Assembly (NCBI RefSeq): GCF_028554725.1
Contig: NC_071668.1
Location: 13,021,501 to 13,085,500, forward strand
Direction of reading: 5' to 3'
Source: Zeugodacus cucurbitae
Lineage: Eukaryota > Arthropoda > Insecta > Diptera > Tephritidae
DNA: 64,000 nucleotides
The position numbers were made by a program, and so were the translations under genes. Positions 26,225-36,196 of this stretch are shown here, piece by piece; positions within the stretch are counted from its first letter, which is position 1; every line of letters begins with the position of its first letter. Below the pieces are notes generated by a model that made no database searches, was not told the origin of the DNA, and saw only the letters and a list, made by a program, of their open reading frames with translations.

Positions 26225-26900
26225 AAAAAAATTGTTATGACTTGGGGATCTTACTATGTGTAGTACAGTTCAATTACCATAACTCGAACTGCTACAACTC
26301 GAAGTTCCCCATAACTCGAACTCTTGAATTGGTAATAGAAGTCAAATTTCATACAAATTACCTTCCGTAACTCGGAAGTCTCTCTAACTCGAAGTTTTTT
26401 TTGTAGATTATGGTGATTCGAGTTAGGAAAGTTCGGCTGTCTTTGTTTTTTGAAAAATTCATCGGGATCGCTTGAATCTCGTTTCTCGATGGTTCGCGGG
26501 GTCGCTGATTACGAATTAGAAGTTTTTTTTAATTCAAAATGGCGTACCAATATGAGGGACACATTTTGAAAATTCGCTATATTGCGTCTGCCATTTTGAA
26601 TTTTGAAAAACAGTCGGATTCGTAATTAGCGACCCCGAAAACTACCGAGTTACGAGAATCAAGCAATTCCGATGAATTTTTCAAAAAAAGTTCCGCCATA
26701 TTGGATCCCCGATTTTGAATTTTGAAAAAATCGACACCGGATTCGTTTTTAGCTACCCCGAAAACTCTCGAATAGCGACTTTCAAGAGATTCTAATGAAC
26801 TTTAAAAATCGCTGTCCGCCATATTGATTTTCTGGGGTTATCTCAAAACCCCTGTCTGATGGGGATAAATTGGCATATAGTATACATTTTTTTTTGCGTG
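26225..26900. repeat. dispersed repeat, head-to-head copies (same family as 39180-39715)
   Basis: 26225-26263 and 26440-26545 are in plus orientation; 26575-26900 carries the same repeat in minus orientation. The plus arm (26450-26540: ATTCATCGGGATCGCTTGAA, GGGGTCGCTGATTACGAATT, TTCAAAATGGCG) is mirrored by 26585-26690, giving arms of about 95 bp around a spacer of about 45 bp. Within the minus part, GAATTTTGAAAAA recurs at a spacing of about 119 bp (26592, 26711). 26820-26900 matches, as reverse complement, the CCCCATCAGA, GATAACCCCAGAAAA and CAATATGGCGGACA words near 39260-39320. It has no coding capacity. A MITE interrupts the plus arm. Confidence 0.75.
26266..26439 (+). mobile_element. 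pogo/Tigger-like MITE, copy 1 (nested)
   Basis: This is a 174-bp non-coding element with terminal inverted repeats: CAGTTCAATTACCATAACTC at the left, and at the right an end that reads CAGCCGAACTTTCCTAACTC on the other strand. The interior shares GAAGTCAAATTTCATACAAA with the copies at 50264 and 56376. The left flank is TA; the right flank is TC. CAGTT-type termini and TA targets are typical of pogo/Tigger elements, so the superfamily is inferred. It lies inside the repeat 26225-26900. Confidence 0.72.
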
Positions 26901-28001
26901 GCTGTGTTATCATAAGAATCATCTACTTAATTTTTCCCTATTATTTTAAAGACCTCAGAACACACTATTGATATTATTTTTGGAATTGGTATCGATTGGA
27001 CCTTGACGATATCACTGCAGTTTTCTTTATATCTTCCAATTCCAAAGAAATATAGACGAAGGTTGTCATGAGACAAGTTTCAGGGAATTCCTCTTTTTCC
27101 TGAATATTATATAATATTCCTTTTAGAAACCCTATACTTTCTTGCTTTTAAGGTCTGCACTCTTTCGAAGAATTACTAATTAATTTATTTGTTTCTCGTA
27201 TAGCCATTTAAAGATAAAACCAACTTTCTTCCCGTCTAAATGTTCGTGACTTCAATTTAAATGCGTACTTGCATGCAAAAAGGCAAAAGATAAACGTAAC
27301 GGTATATGCAATAGTAGCTAGACCAAAATTATAAGTCAAACTCAATTAATATTGCGATAGGACTATGCTGTGCGAGACAGTAAAATTATACAAAAAAAAC
27401 TACAACAAAATCAGGGTAGCGCAGAAATCTCCGCAGTTTGGGTGCGTGGGTGGCGGCAGCATTTCAATTTAATTATAAATTATAAAATATTGAAAAGTAA
27501 GTGGCTAGCACAGGCGGTAGAAATCGAACCTTATTTTCTGTATATTGAGTGAGCACCCTGTTGGAAATAGAAGAGCACGAGTTTCATGTGTCGTGACTTT
27601 GAAGATATTGTGGTGAAATCACAGTTTAAATCTTCAAATATATTTCGGAGAAGCTTTTGAATAAGCTTAAAAGGTTTCCCTAATTGTCTAGGATTCCTTA
27701 AGATTCTCATTAATATCAAAATTCAAGCAGAAGTGAAGAAGACAATGCATCTTGAACGAGTCTCGAATAATAATATCGTTTTTACAGTACTCTTTAGTTG
27801 AGAATATCGAAATGAAAAATCAAAAAAGGGTCTCGAGCTCTCTAAATTGTTTCTGAAAGTAATATTTCTCAACATCTTATCAATAAGCAACTCAAGAAAA
27901 GCTTGTAGGACTGAAATACTACTTAATTAGCTTTGAGTCCACAGTCGGCGAGTTTAGGAGAATGATCACCTTTTTGCAAGGCAGCACTTCAGAGCTATTT
28001 A
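26901..28001. other. gene-free AT-rich DNA
   Basis: Nothing is recognised. Two frames of about 60 codons (27370-27552 plus, 27531-27719 minus) have no domain. Confidence 0.5.
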
Positions 28002-28079
28002 TCAGTTCCTACTTCTCTGCTTTATATACACAACAGTGGTCTGATAGTCTGAAATTAATCTTGACATCAAGCTCCTTAC

Positions 28080-28346
28080 AGAAAACTCCCGCTCCAACCG
28101 CCGCTCGACCCATTCATTGCGCCTCTTCTCCAGCGGCTTCAACCCGCGAGACTTCACGACCAAGTTTCCATGGATGCAGTCGATGTATTCTAAGATTTCA
28201 CAGCGTCCCTCCGTGGTAGTCTCCTTATGTTCAGTCTTCCTGAGCCAGCTTCGCAGCAATACACTTTCTGAGCGCCTTAAACTAGGTAAATATTTTCCAT
28301 CAATACACTCCTTAAAAGTAAACAGTCCACTCGAAACCCGGTTAAC
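28080..28346 (-). CDS. candidate exon of unknown minus-strand gene
   Basis: I do not recognise this protein. A minus-strand frame is open from just after a TAA at 28347-28349 down to 28002. The part from 28310 to 28080 looks coding: it is clearly richer in GC than its flanks, its codons favour C/G in third positions (ATC, CTG, GAG, AAG, GTC), and its product is soluble, charged and free of low complexity. It includes RSWLRKTEHKETTTEGRCEI, EYIDCIHGNLVVKSRG and LEKRRNEWVERRLEREF. A possible acceptor (TTTACTTTTAAG, AG at 28312-28311) and a consensus-like donor (TCT then GTAAGG, GT at 28079-28078) would bound a phase-0 exon of 77 codons. No neighbouring exon was found. It could instead be a retropseudogene or a piece of an unknown transposon. 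The overlapping plus-strand frame 28117-28524 fits less well. Confidence 0.35.
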
Positions 28347-28348
28347 TT

Positions 28349-31300
28349 ACTTCTTCACTAAAAATCCAAATTTCCAACCGGGAATATGTATGCAAAACGG
28401 CAAGGATTTAAGCCGCACTTTGGCCGAGTTCAAAAGTCTAGGCGGCTTGGCAGCAATTGCTAACTGTCAATACGATGATTCATGCCACAATTGCGCGCAG
28501 TCAGTTAGTCACACGGCCGGCTAGTTAGTCAGTCAAACCTGTGAACGCCAATCGAACGGGTGGTAAGGCTAATCAAACGGCACAAAGCGCACGCTTTATC
28601 TACATACACGTACATATTAGCCTGGCTGCATTGTAAAAACTCAGTGAGTTGTCAATTTTGCGAGCAAATCACTTCAATCAAAGTGTACAGACAATAAATT
28701 ACGCTATCAACGCAGAGATATATATTGTACATAGTATACAGACTGAAGCTGCCACATGACTGTGGCAACATGCAGGCATAAGTAAAACAGCGCTCGCAAC
28801 AGCCAACAGCTGGCGTTAGATTTTACAAATAAATATCAATCGGGCGCAGCGCCACCGGTGCCGCCGCCACGCCACTAAAAACGCGCTGTCAAACTATTGA
28901 CTTTGTTAGGCGTTCACGTGGAAAAATCGGAAAACCTTTCAGTTTTTCGCCATTGACTTTCCGCTAGATTGAAGAATAAAACAAAAACAAAGTTTCAAAC
29001 GAAAATTAATAACTTTACGGCTGCGCGCGCCACAAGTGATTGTCGCGGCGCCGGCGGGTGTTGTCAACTACCGCGCGGACAATTATCAAGCATTGCGGCG
29101 CGGTCCGTTGCATTGCATTGATTTGATAAAAATTAATGAGCTGCCAAAAATGGGGTTTCGCTTTTAATTTGGCGGAAAATCACGTTTGACATCAATTAAC
29201 GGCACTCATGGCGACAGCGACGGCAGCGGTGACAGTGTTGTTGCCCGCGGCGGCGTCTCTGATATGCAGCGCGTGCGTGCGTAAGACTTTTTATATGGCT
29301 CACAAATATTATAGTATTTATTTGTTTACATTTTTTTCACACACATTTGTATTTGTAAAATTATGCGCATTAATCAGCGTAATTTTCTAGTTTAAAATCA
29401 TAAATTGTTCTGTACAATTTTTGTATCATTAAATTCGCATAAATGCACCAATAATTGTAGGCAGTTGAAAGTATATAAATATCTAAAGTAAATTAATTAT
29501 AAATAATTTTGTAAATAAATACATATTTTATATATAATTTGTATAGCTTTCAAGTATTTCATAGACTAAGGATTGTTAGGAATGATTTTTATAATCAATA
29601 AAATTCGATTTGGGAAAATTGGTGTATGTCTTGGAGTAAAACAAAATCAACTAAAAATTTCCTAAAATCTTGATTAACCATATAATCGATTTGAATCGGG
29701 TCAACTATAATTCATAGATCGATTTTTCACTTCCGAAATTAGTTCAATTTGTCACACAAACGAAAGGCAATTCGACTGATTTTGCTCAAAACTGATCAGG
29801 CACTTACTTCTGCAAACCTCAGTACCCACGATTAGTCCCGGTGCTGGAATTATTTTGTGTAACCTTCGTTTAAAAAAATCACAAGATCACCATTGTCTGA
29901 AATTCATAATTATATCAACCCATTTTGAAAGATCCTTCTCTTAGCTTATTATCATTTACCATAATGTAATTTACTATACGATTTTCTTCGGGTCGACATC
30001 GACCCGATAGGAAACTTAGATGCTATGTTTCGAAGTATCATTCCACGATCTTATGAAACGTGGGCTAAACGTTTCAGTTGGCAGCATAACTCGTTCTCTA
30101 GCTGAAATATGACAACTAACACCTGTTGATGACTGATTAATGGAACGTCGATCTTTCGTGAATCAAGTTTTTCTTTTAAACTTACTCAGTATTGTCTTTA
30201 TTATGTTTAATTATAGTTAGAACTTTAGTCTTTTCTCATTCTCGCTGAAACTTATCTCGGTTTTGAAAACCTTCGACTAGTCGGATGCCCTTACTATAGA
30301 CTTTTAGGATTCTCTATTCATCTACTAGAGCTTTAAGCTCCTCGTACTACCAGGTCTCGAACTCTTTCTTGTCTATGGAACCCATTCGTTTATAAATAGT
30401 TTTTTCCCCTGCAGCACGATACACCTTTTCGTAAAAATTATTATACTTTTATTTTACTCGAAGGCCAATAGAAGAGTCCAAGTAGCATTCACATATCTCG
30501 AGTATTTGAACAGTGCCATCAGAGAGCGAGTTTAGGAGTCGAATAGGAAATATTTCGGCTGTCTGTTCCAATTGAATCTGTTCAATACTGGAATTAGAAA
30601 TCGGAACATGGTCTCTTCCCGGTCATGACGTTTATTTTTTATTAACTCTTACAACTTTCTCCAAATTATTGCTTAATAACAGTGCCTCTTGGTATACAGA
30701 ATCTGCTTATCTAAGACTTAAGTAAAGCCTCCATCCGCATACATCACAGTTCCATAATTATATCGTATTTTTGCTAAGAAGTTTGCTAAAGATCCAAACG
30801 GATTGGTGCCGCATCCTACTCAAGTGTTGTTCAGGTTTGTTGGAGAAATTTGATAGTAAGGAGGCTGTATAGTAATTGATAGACTGATTAAGACCTGACC
30901 TGACCTGAGTCAGTTCCGGTCCCATAGCCCTAACTGTTGGAATTTTGATTTATAACCTGAACTACCGAAGCTCTCGTCTCGCAACACTGTAATGGTCCAC
31001 ACTGCCATCTATAAAGTTCAACGGCTTTTGTAGCTTTATTTTTACAACCTAAGCGATATTAAGCCTCCTCAATATCTAACAGTCGAATATAAAGGTTACT
31101 TGGAACAACGAAATATCACACGCAACGCTAGTTCTATACCCTTTAATTAAATTGCAATATGACTCCACTTAATCAATATAGATCGCCCTCTACGCTGACA
31201 TTCGTATTAACGGCAAGCCTACACACTAGGCTTTCAAGCTGTTCGACTTCCTGCAGTGTTTCGACCGCACCACTTACTATCGGCCCGCCAGAGACGCTGT

Positions 31301-32914
31301 CTGTCTTTCTGTCTGCGCCACCACCAACGGCACTTTGCCCACTTTTTGTGACATTTCTAGCCGCAGTTCGCGCTGGCAATCAGGCAATTATGTTTAAATT
31401 GGCAAATAGTTCACATGGCTACCAAAAAAGGTCAACGCGTCGAGCCGCCGCAATGTGGCGCTGGCAATCAGCGCGCCTAAAGACCGGCGCACACAAACAA
31501 AGCCGCGAATAAGTGGACCCCCAACAGCAAAGTAGCCAATCAAGAGCGCTAAAACAAAAACTAAAAATGCGCGTTCAGCGCAAAATCAAGGAAAAAGTGT
31601 TGCAGTACACTTGCGCGATCGCCGCTGTCGCCTTGCCACACAACTGTAAACCAGCCGCGCATGGAACGCCGCTGCGTGCATCCACTGCGTGTCAGCGGCA
31701 TGACGGAATTCCACCGCCATCGCCACATGTTTTTTCCTGCGCGCGCGCATAGCAACTCACTTGTCGCGGCTGGCGGTGCGCTTGTCTGTGTGTGTGTGAG
31801 AGAGTGCGCATGCGGGTCTGCAGTTTGCTGCCATTTTGCCATGTTGTTGAGTTTTCAATTAAACGCAATTTGTTTGTTGCGCGTCGCAGCGCGCACGCGC
31901 ATCCGCTGCACTGTCAGCTGCCACTCTCCCTCCTTCTCCTGCGCCACCGACTTTGCTGTCCCATGCATCACCACGTCCACTTTTCCACTTCGCTGGCTAG
32001 CCAGCTGTTTGTAGTTTGCTGCTTTGCCGCTCGTTTGATCGAAATTGCATTGGACATAAATAAAACAAGATCAATCAATTGATTTATTTTGACATGTTGC
32101 TGCAACAGTGCCACAATGGCAATTGCTATTGGTATGGCGGTGGCGCTGTCGCTAGCACCAGCGTCTCGTCGCAGTCGGTGTGTCTCTCGGGTGATCTCGC
32201 TTGTCGCATGGGAAATTGTTTTTCTGCGCACAGAATTTTCGTATTTTCTCAATAAATGCATCAAGCATTTGCTTGATTGTTTTTCACATCTCTGCATCTG
32301 CTGCTGCTATGACTTTTGACTTTTGCGTCTTGTTTGGCTGCTGCTTAGTTAATTTGTCGAATTGCTGGCACTTGTTGCTTGCTGACAACAAGACCTGACA
32401 ACAATTGCTCGCATGCAATTTGCATATTTTTTAGCCACACATTTGCAGCGAGCAGTTATTTGGATTGTTAGAAAATGTAAGTTATTTGCCTACTGTGATC
32501 CGCATCGGATAGCGGCTGAAAGCTCCTTGAACTCAGCATTCGAATTGCTCGTACTTAAATGCATTGTTAGCGCTCTTTTTATGTCTGCAGTTACATTACA
32601 TGGTTGTTTTTAGTATTGTTTTAGCTTTTTTTTTGGTTCAAATCTACAAATGTATCTTGTCATTTATTTTACTGCTAATTTAAATTAATTTACGCGGATA
32701 ATAAGTGAAGCGGACATGACCAAAATTAATAGCTGGTAAGCAATGAAACTTTGAATAACCAGCATATTCCTAAGAGTGAAATGTGTGGACGATCAAATTT
32801 TTAGAGTTTCGGAACCGAATTGTAAAACCAACCGTAGTTTCTGATTGCAAAAAGGATCGTATGAAATCAAAGCGTAAGTAACCACGAAGTACGCTGAAAT
32901 GAGATGCCGGACTA
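28349..32914. other. gene-free DNA with two GC-rich patches
   Basis: 28830-29290 and 31400-32100 are conspicuously richer in GC and CpG than the rest and contain GCGCGCGC, GGCGCCGGCG and GCGGCGCGG words. They may be cis-regulatory or promoter-proximal DNA. A short frame at 29208 starts with a signal-peptide-like run and meets GTAAGAC; see findings. Overlapping open frames on both strands at 31160-32400 follow from low stop density. 29290-31150 shows nothing. Confidence 0.45.
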
Positions 32915-33390
32915 CTTGACATTAAAGCAGTGACCACGAAATCTATTGGACTGGAATAAGTCTTTGGAGTGGATCCACCTACCATCAAAGCAGAGCTTCA
33001 TAATGACAGACTAACTCACAAGAAAGCAGCTACTACTAAGCTGATAAAACCGGACCCTTAATTTACAGTGGTTCCATTTATAGTCGAAGTAGAGGATCGA
33101 AAAGAGGAAATGTTGAACTACCTGGCCAAAAAGATGCGACCACGAAAGCATAAAGATCGGAAGTTTGATTTACAATGGATTCACGTACTAATAAGAAATC
33201 TGCAACCACGAAAACATAGGACCGAAAATTTGCAGTACATTCAACATACCATCAAAGCAAAGCTCCATAAAGAGGAAATGTTGAACTGTTTGGAAAGAAA
33301 GCAGCGACTTCGAAACCATAGGACCGGAACCACAGTATCCAACTCTCATCAAAGCAGAGCGTCAAAAAGAGGAAGTATTAAGAAGGGGGT
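32915..33390 (+). repeat. degenerate tandem repeat, about 105-bp unit
   Basis: Recurring words in constant order mark the units: CCACGAAA...CATAGGACCGGAA, then TACAGTGGATTCA, ACCATCAAAGCAGAGCTTCAT, AAAGAGGAAATGTTGAACT and GGAAAGAAA. Four to five units begin near 32920, 33020, 33132 (short), 33196 and 33300. Because the unit is near 35 codons, a plus-strand frame stays open across 33068-33427, with repeats such as KEEMLNYLAKK and KEEMLNCLERK. I take it as a decayed tandem repeat and not a proven protein, since no start context, domain or codon bias supports translation. Confidence 0.6.
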
Positions 33391-34841
33391 GGTCTTTGGT
33401 ACTATCGTTTGGACTTCATTAACCTGAGGTAGTTCAAAGGAACGACGGAGTCATACTGGTTATAAAACTTAGAGATGAAACATCATTACTTGTTGAGGTC
33501 GGAATGATCCTATGGGGTTCTAGAAACATATTCTAGACAACATCCCTAAAGACTGAATTAACACTTTTGTCAACAATAATTTTGTGATTGACACTGATTA
33601 TCTCTACTATGAAGCCCCTTAATTCCAAATTTACTCTTCCATAAGTTTATGTCTGTGGAACTTATGTGTCATATTTGTCGGTAATCGAACTAAGAACGAA
33701 AAATTTAGGGTAGAAAATTTCAAATCCTTAATTTTGATATAAAGAATACCTCAGTATTCGGTTACACTTGGCATATTTACACAGCCACTTTAGTTACTCA
33801 TTCTCTCACCCACTTCAAGTCGCTACACCAGCTGCAACTACAACAGCTAGAGTTGCAATTGTGGTTGCCGTGACGGCGGTGGCTCCGGCAATACAATGCC
33901 ACATTGCTTTCTATTCGCATCCAGAATCGTGGTATTCCTGGTATCTAAGTACGAATACTGCCAATTGGCAACAATTACATTATCGCATTGCATCGCAACA
34001 ACAACAACAGCAGCAATGTGTAATGATCGCTAAGTGGTAGAACAAAATCGAGAAAATATTTTGTTGCAGTAAATTGCTGGAAAAGTACACTATACTAACA
34101 GCAATAAAATCAAATAATTCGCGACAACAGCGGTTGTGCCACTCTGCTTTTGCCGTTGGCTCACCAACTACTACACGTACTATCAAACTGTTGTTGCTGT
34201 TATTGTTTTTGTTGTTATTATTATTATTGCTGCTATAAGTATTATGGCTGCTGCTATTGCTGACTGCTGCCTGTTGTGGCAGTCTCGTGACTTTGATGAC
34301 CCAGAATCCGTACTGGCGGCAAGCAGCAGTTTGTTGTTGTTGTTATGTTGCCATTAGTGCGGCTATTGTTCGCTCCAATTGCTATTATTTCTGCCGCATT
34401 CTGTTGTTGTTCTTGGTGACTGCTAACTGCCGCGCTTTTTTATTATTTTTGTTGTCTGTTGTTGTTGCGCAGTTTTTGTTTTATTGCAGTTGTTTTTGTG
34501 CGCTCTTTGCGCACCATTAACTAGGTTGCCGCGCTTAAATGTTATTGATTATAGTTCGTTGCGCACTCCAATATTGTTCTGTTCTTCGCATGGTGCGGGT
34601 GTAAAATGATACGTACAACAATTCAGTTGTTCGTGAATTGGAATAATTTATGAATATACATTGTTGGCACGCAGGTTGATCTAATCACTTTGCTCTCACC
34701 CGCTTTATTTGTGTAAACTGGGGAAATAGCTTTTATTGCAGCTTTCGCTGGAGTGATTCTCGATCGGAAGGGGAAGTGTGGTGTTGCTAATGCTGCGTAG
34801 ATTTTCTTGTATTAAATGTATGTACTATATTACAAAGAGGC
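33391..34841. other. gene-free DNA, GTT/TTG-rich
   Basis: No gene is recognised. 33990-34520 is crowded with GTT, TGC and CAA trinucleotide tracts, which create Leu/Val/Cys-rich or Gln-rich frames on both strands. Confidence 0.5.
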
Positions 34842-35000
34842 TCATTCCGTCTTAAAGTAGTTGTCATCAAGGGCTATACACTGATTATAAAGTTGTTCCA
34901 ATATTTTGAAACCATTATATGACTTTTCTTTTGCTTCGAACCAATTCTCCTCTTCGTTACCGCTAAATACGAGCATTCTCCTGAGATCTAATGATAAGAA
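34842..35000 (-). mobile_element. old mariner relic, transposase C-terminus
   Basis: On the minus strand a frame of about 46 codons without stops reads EENWFEAKEKSY, then ILEQLYNQCIALDDNYF, and ends at a TGA (34842-34844). This fits the C-terminal end of mariner transposases, which commonly reads FEAKDKSYY, then LEKRYNKCIALKGDYVE. It differs clearly from the main mariner family of this window, so it is a second lineage. The rest of the element toward 35140 is too decayed to follow, and the catalytic region is not visible. Confidence 0.5.
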
Positions 35001-35149
35001 AAGCTGCTAGAACTCCAATATGGAGATCATCGGAAGATAAACGAAGAAACATTCAAGTTCTTTTATTTTTGACATGATGAATTCTTCTAATGGGACCGTT
35101 TTTGGTGATTTCGTCCTTCAGAACATTCCAATTTTATTCTATCAACGTT

Positions 35150-36196
35150 TGGAATTGTAAACATGGAGTTCACTAACGCCGAAATTTCGCGCTATTTCAA
35201 AGTGTTCCTTCGTTAAAGACGAATCCGCTAGAGAAACGCCGTGTTTTGGGGGATGGTAGACTATCATTCGAACTGCGGAGGAATGGGCTCGACGATTCAG
35301 AGCGGGTGAAAACGACACCATGGATAGGCCAGCCGGCGGAATTCCTGTGGCGACGAATACCGATCAAATCATGGAAAACCTCGTGTTAGACCGGCATGTG
35401 GCATCTCGTGACATCGCTCAGGAGATGGGAGTTAGTCACCAAACCATTTTAAACCATCTGTAGAAGGCTGGAATCACAAAAAAAGCTTGAAGTTTGGCCG
35501 CATAATATGACGCAAAAAACCTTCTGGAAGAATTAACGCCTGCGATATGCTGCTGAAACGGAACGAACTCGACGGATGGTGACTGGCGACGAAAACAATC
35601 GTCGTCGAAGGCCTGAATCGTCCCAAACAGTGGCCAAGCCGGGATTAAGGGCCAGGAAGGTTTTGCTATGTGTTTGGTGGGATTGGAAGGGAATCATCCA
35701 CTATGAGCTGCTCCCATATGGTCAGACGCTTAATTCTACCATCTACTGCAAACAACTGGACCACTTGAAGCAGGCGATCGACGAGTAGCGTCCAGATTTG
35801 GCCAACAGGAAGGGTATAGTGTTCCATCAGGCCAACGCCAGACAACACACTTCGTTGATGACTCGTCTGAAGCTATGGGAGCTCGGATGGGAGGTGTTAT
35901 CACATCCACCGTATAGCCGGGACATAGCGCCAAGTGATTACCCCCTGTTCCTGTCCATGGCGAACACCCTTGGTGGTGTAAAGTTGAACTCAAAAGAGGT
36001 TTGTGAAAAGTGGCTGTCCGAGTTCTTCGCAAATAACGTCTATGAGGGGGGTATTATGAAGTTTCCGTCTAGATGGAAACAGATTATCGAACGAAACAGC
36101 GCATATTTGAACTAAATCCGATCATTATAACACTTTTTATAAAGCATTGAAAAAAGAGCAAAAAAGCGGAAGGGAGATATTTGTCAAACAATATAT
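35150..36196 (+). mobile_element. mariner transposon, 5'-truncated copy
   Basis: This mariner copy belongs to the main family. Homology starts near 35150, just before the GTAAACATGGA word, so the 5' terminal repeat is missing. The 3' end is nearly whole: GCGGAAGGGAGATATTTGTC (about 36165-36184) followed by AAACAATATA corresponds to the terminal repeat, which in the 42492 copy reads TTAGGTTGGCAAATATCTCC in the opposite sense. The element ends at about 36190-36196. It sits beside the older minus-strand relic at 34842. Confidence 0.85.
35175..36115 (+). pseudogene. mariner transposase pseudogene, catalytic Asp replaced
   Basis: This encodes a DDD transposase for cut-and-paste transposition at TA sites. 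The N-terminal DNA-binding part is frameshifted (35175-35290). After that come ENLVLDRHVASRDIAQEMG (about 35370-35430), the first catalytic motif TGDE (about 35580), KPGLRARKVLLCVWWDWKGI (about 35637-35695), the second motif and the third motif SDYPLF (about 35935). A deletion after TGDE removes about 20 residues that the other copies keep. A TAG at about 35786-35788 interrupts the frame. In the second motif the usual HQDNAR reads HQANAR (about 35827-35845), so the second aspartate is alanine. The C-terminal half from 35798 to the TAA at 36113-36115 is otherwise open. The protein would be inactive even without the stop. Confidence 0.85.
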
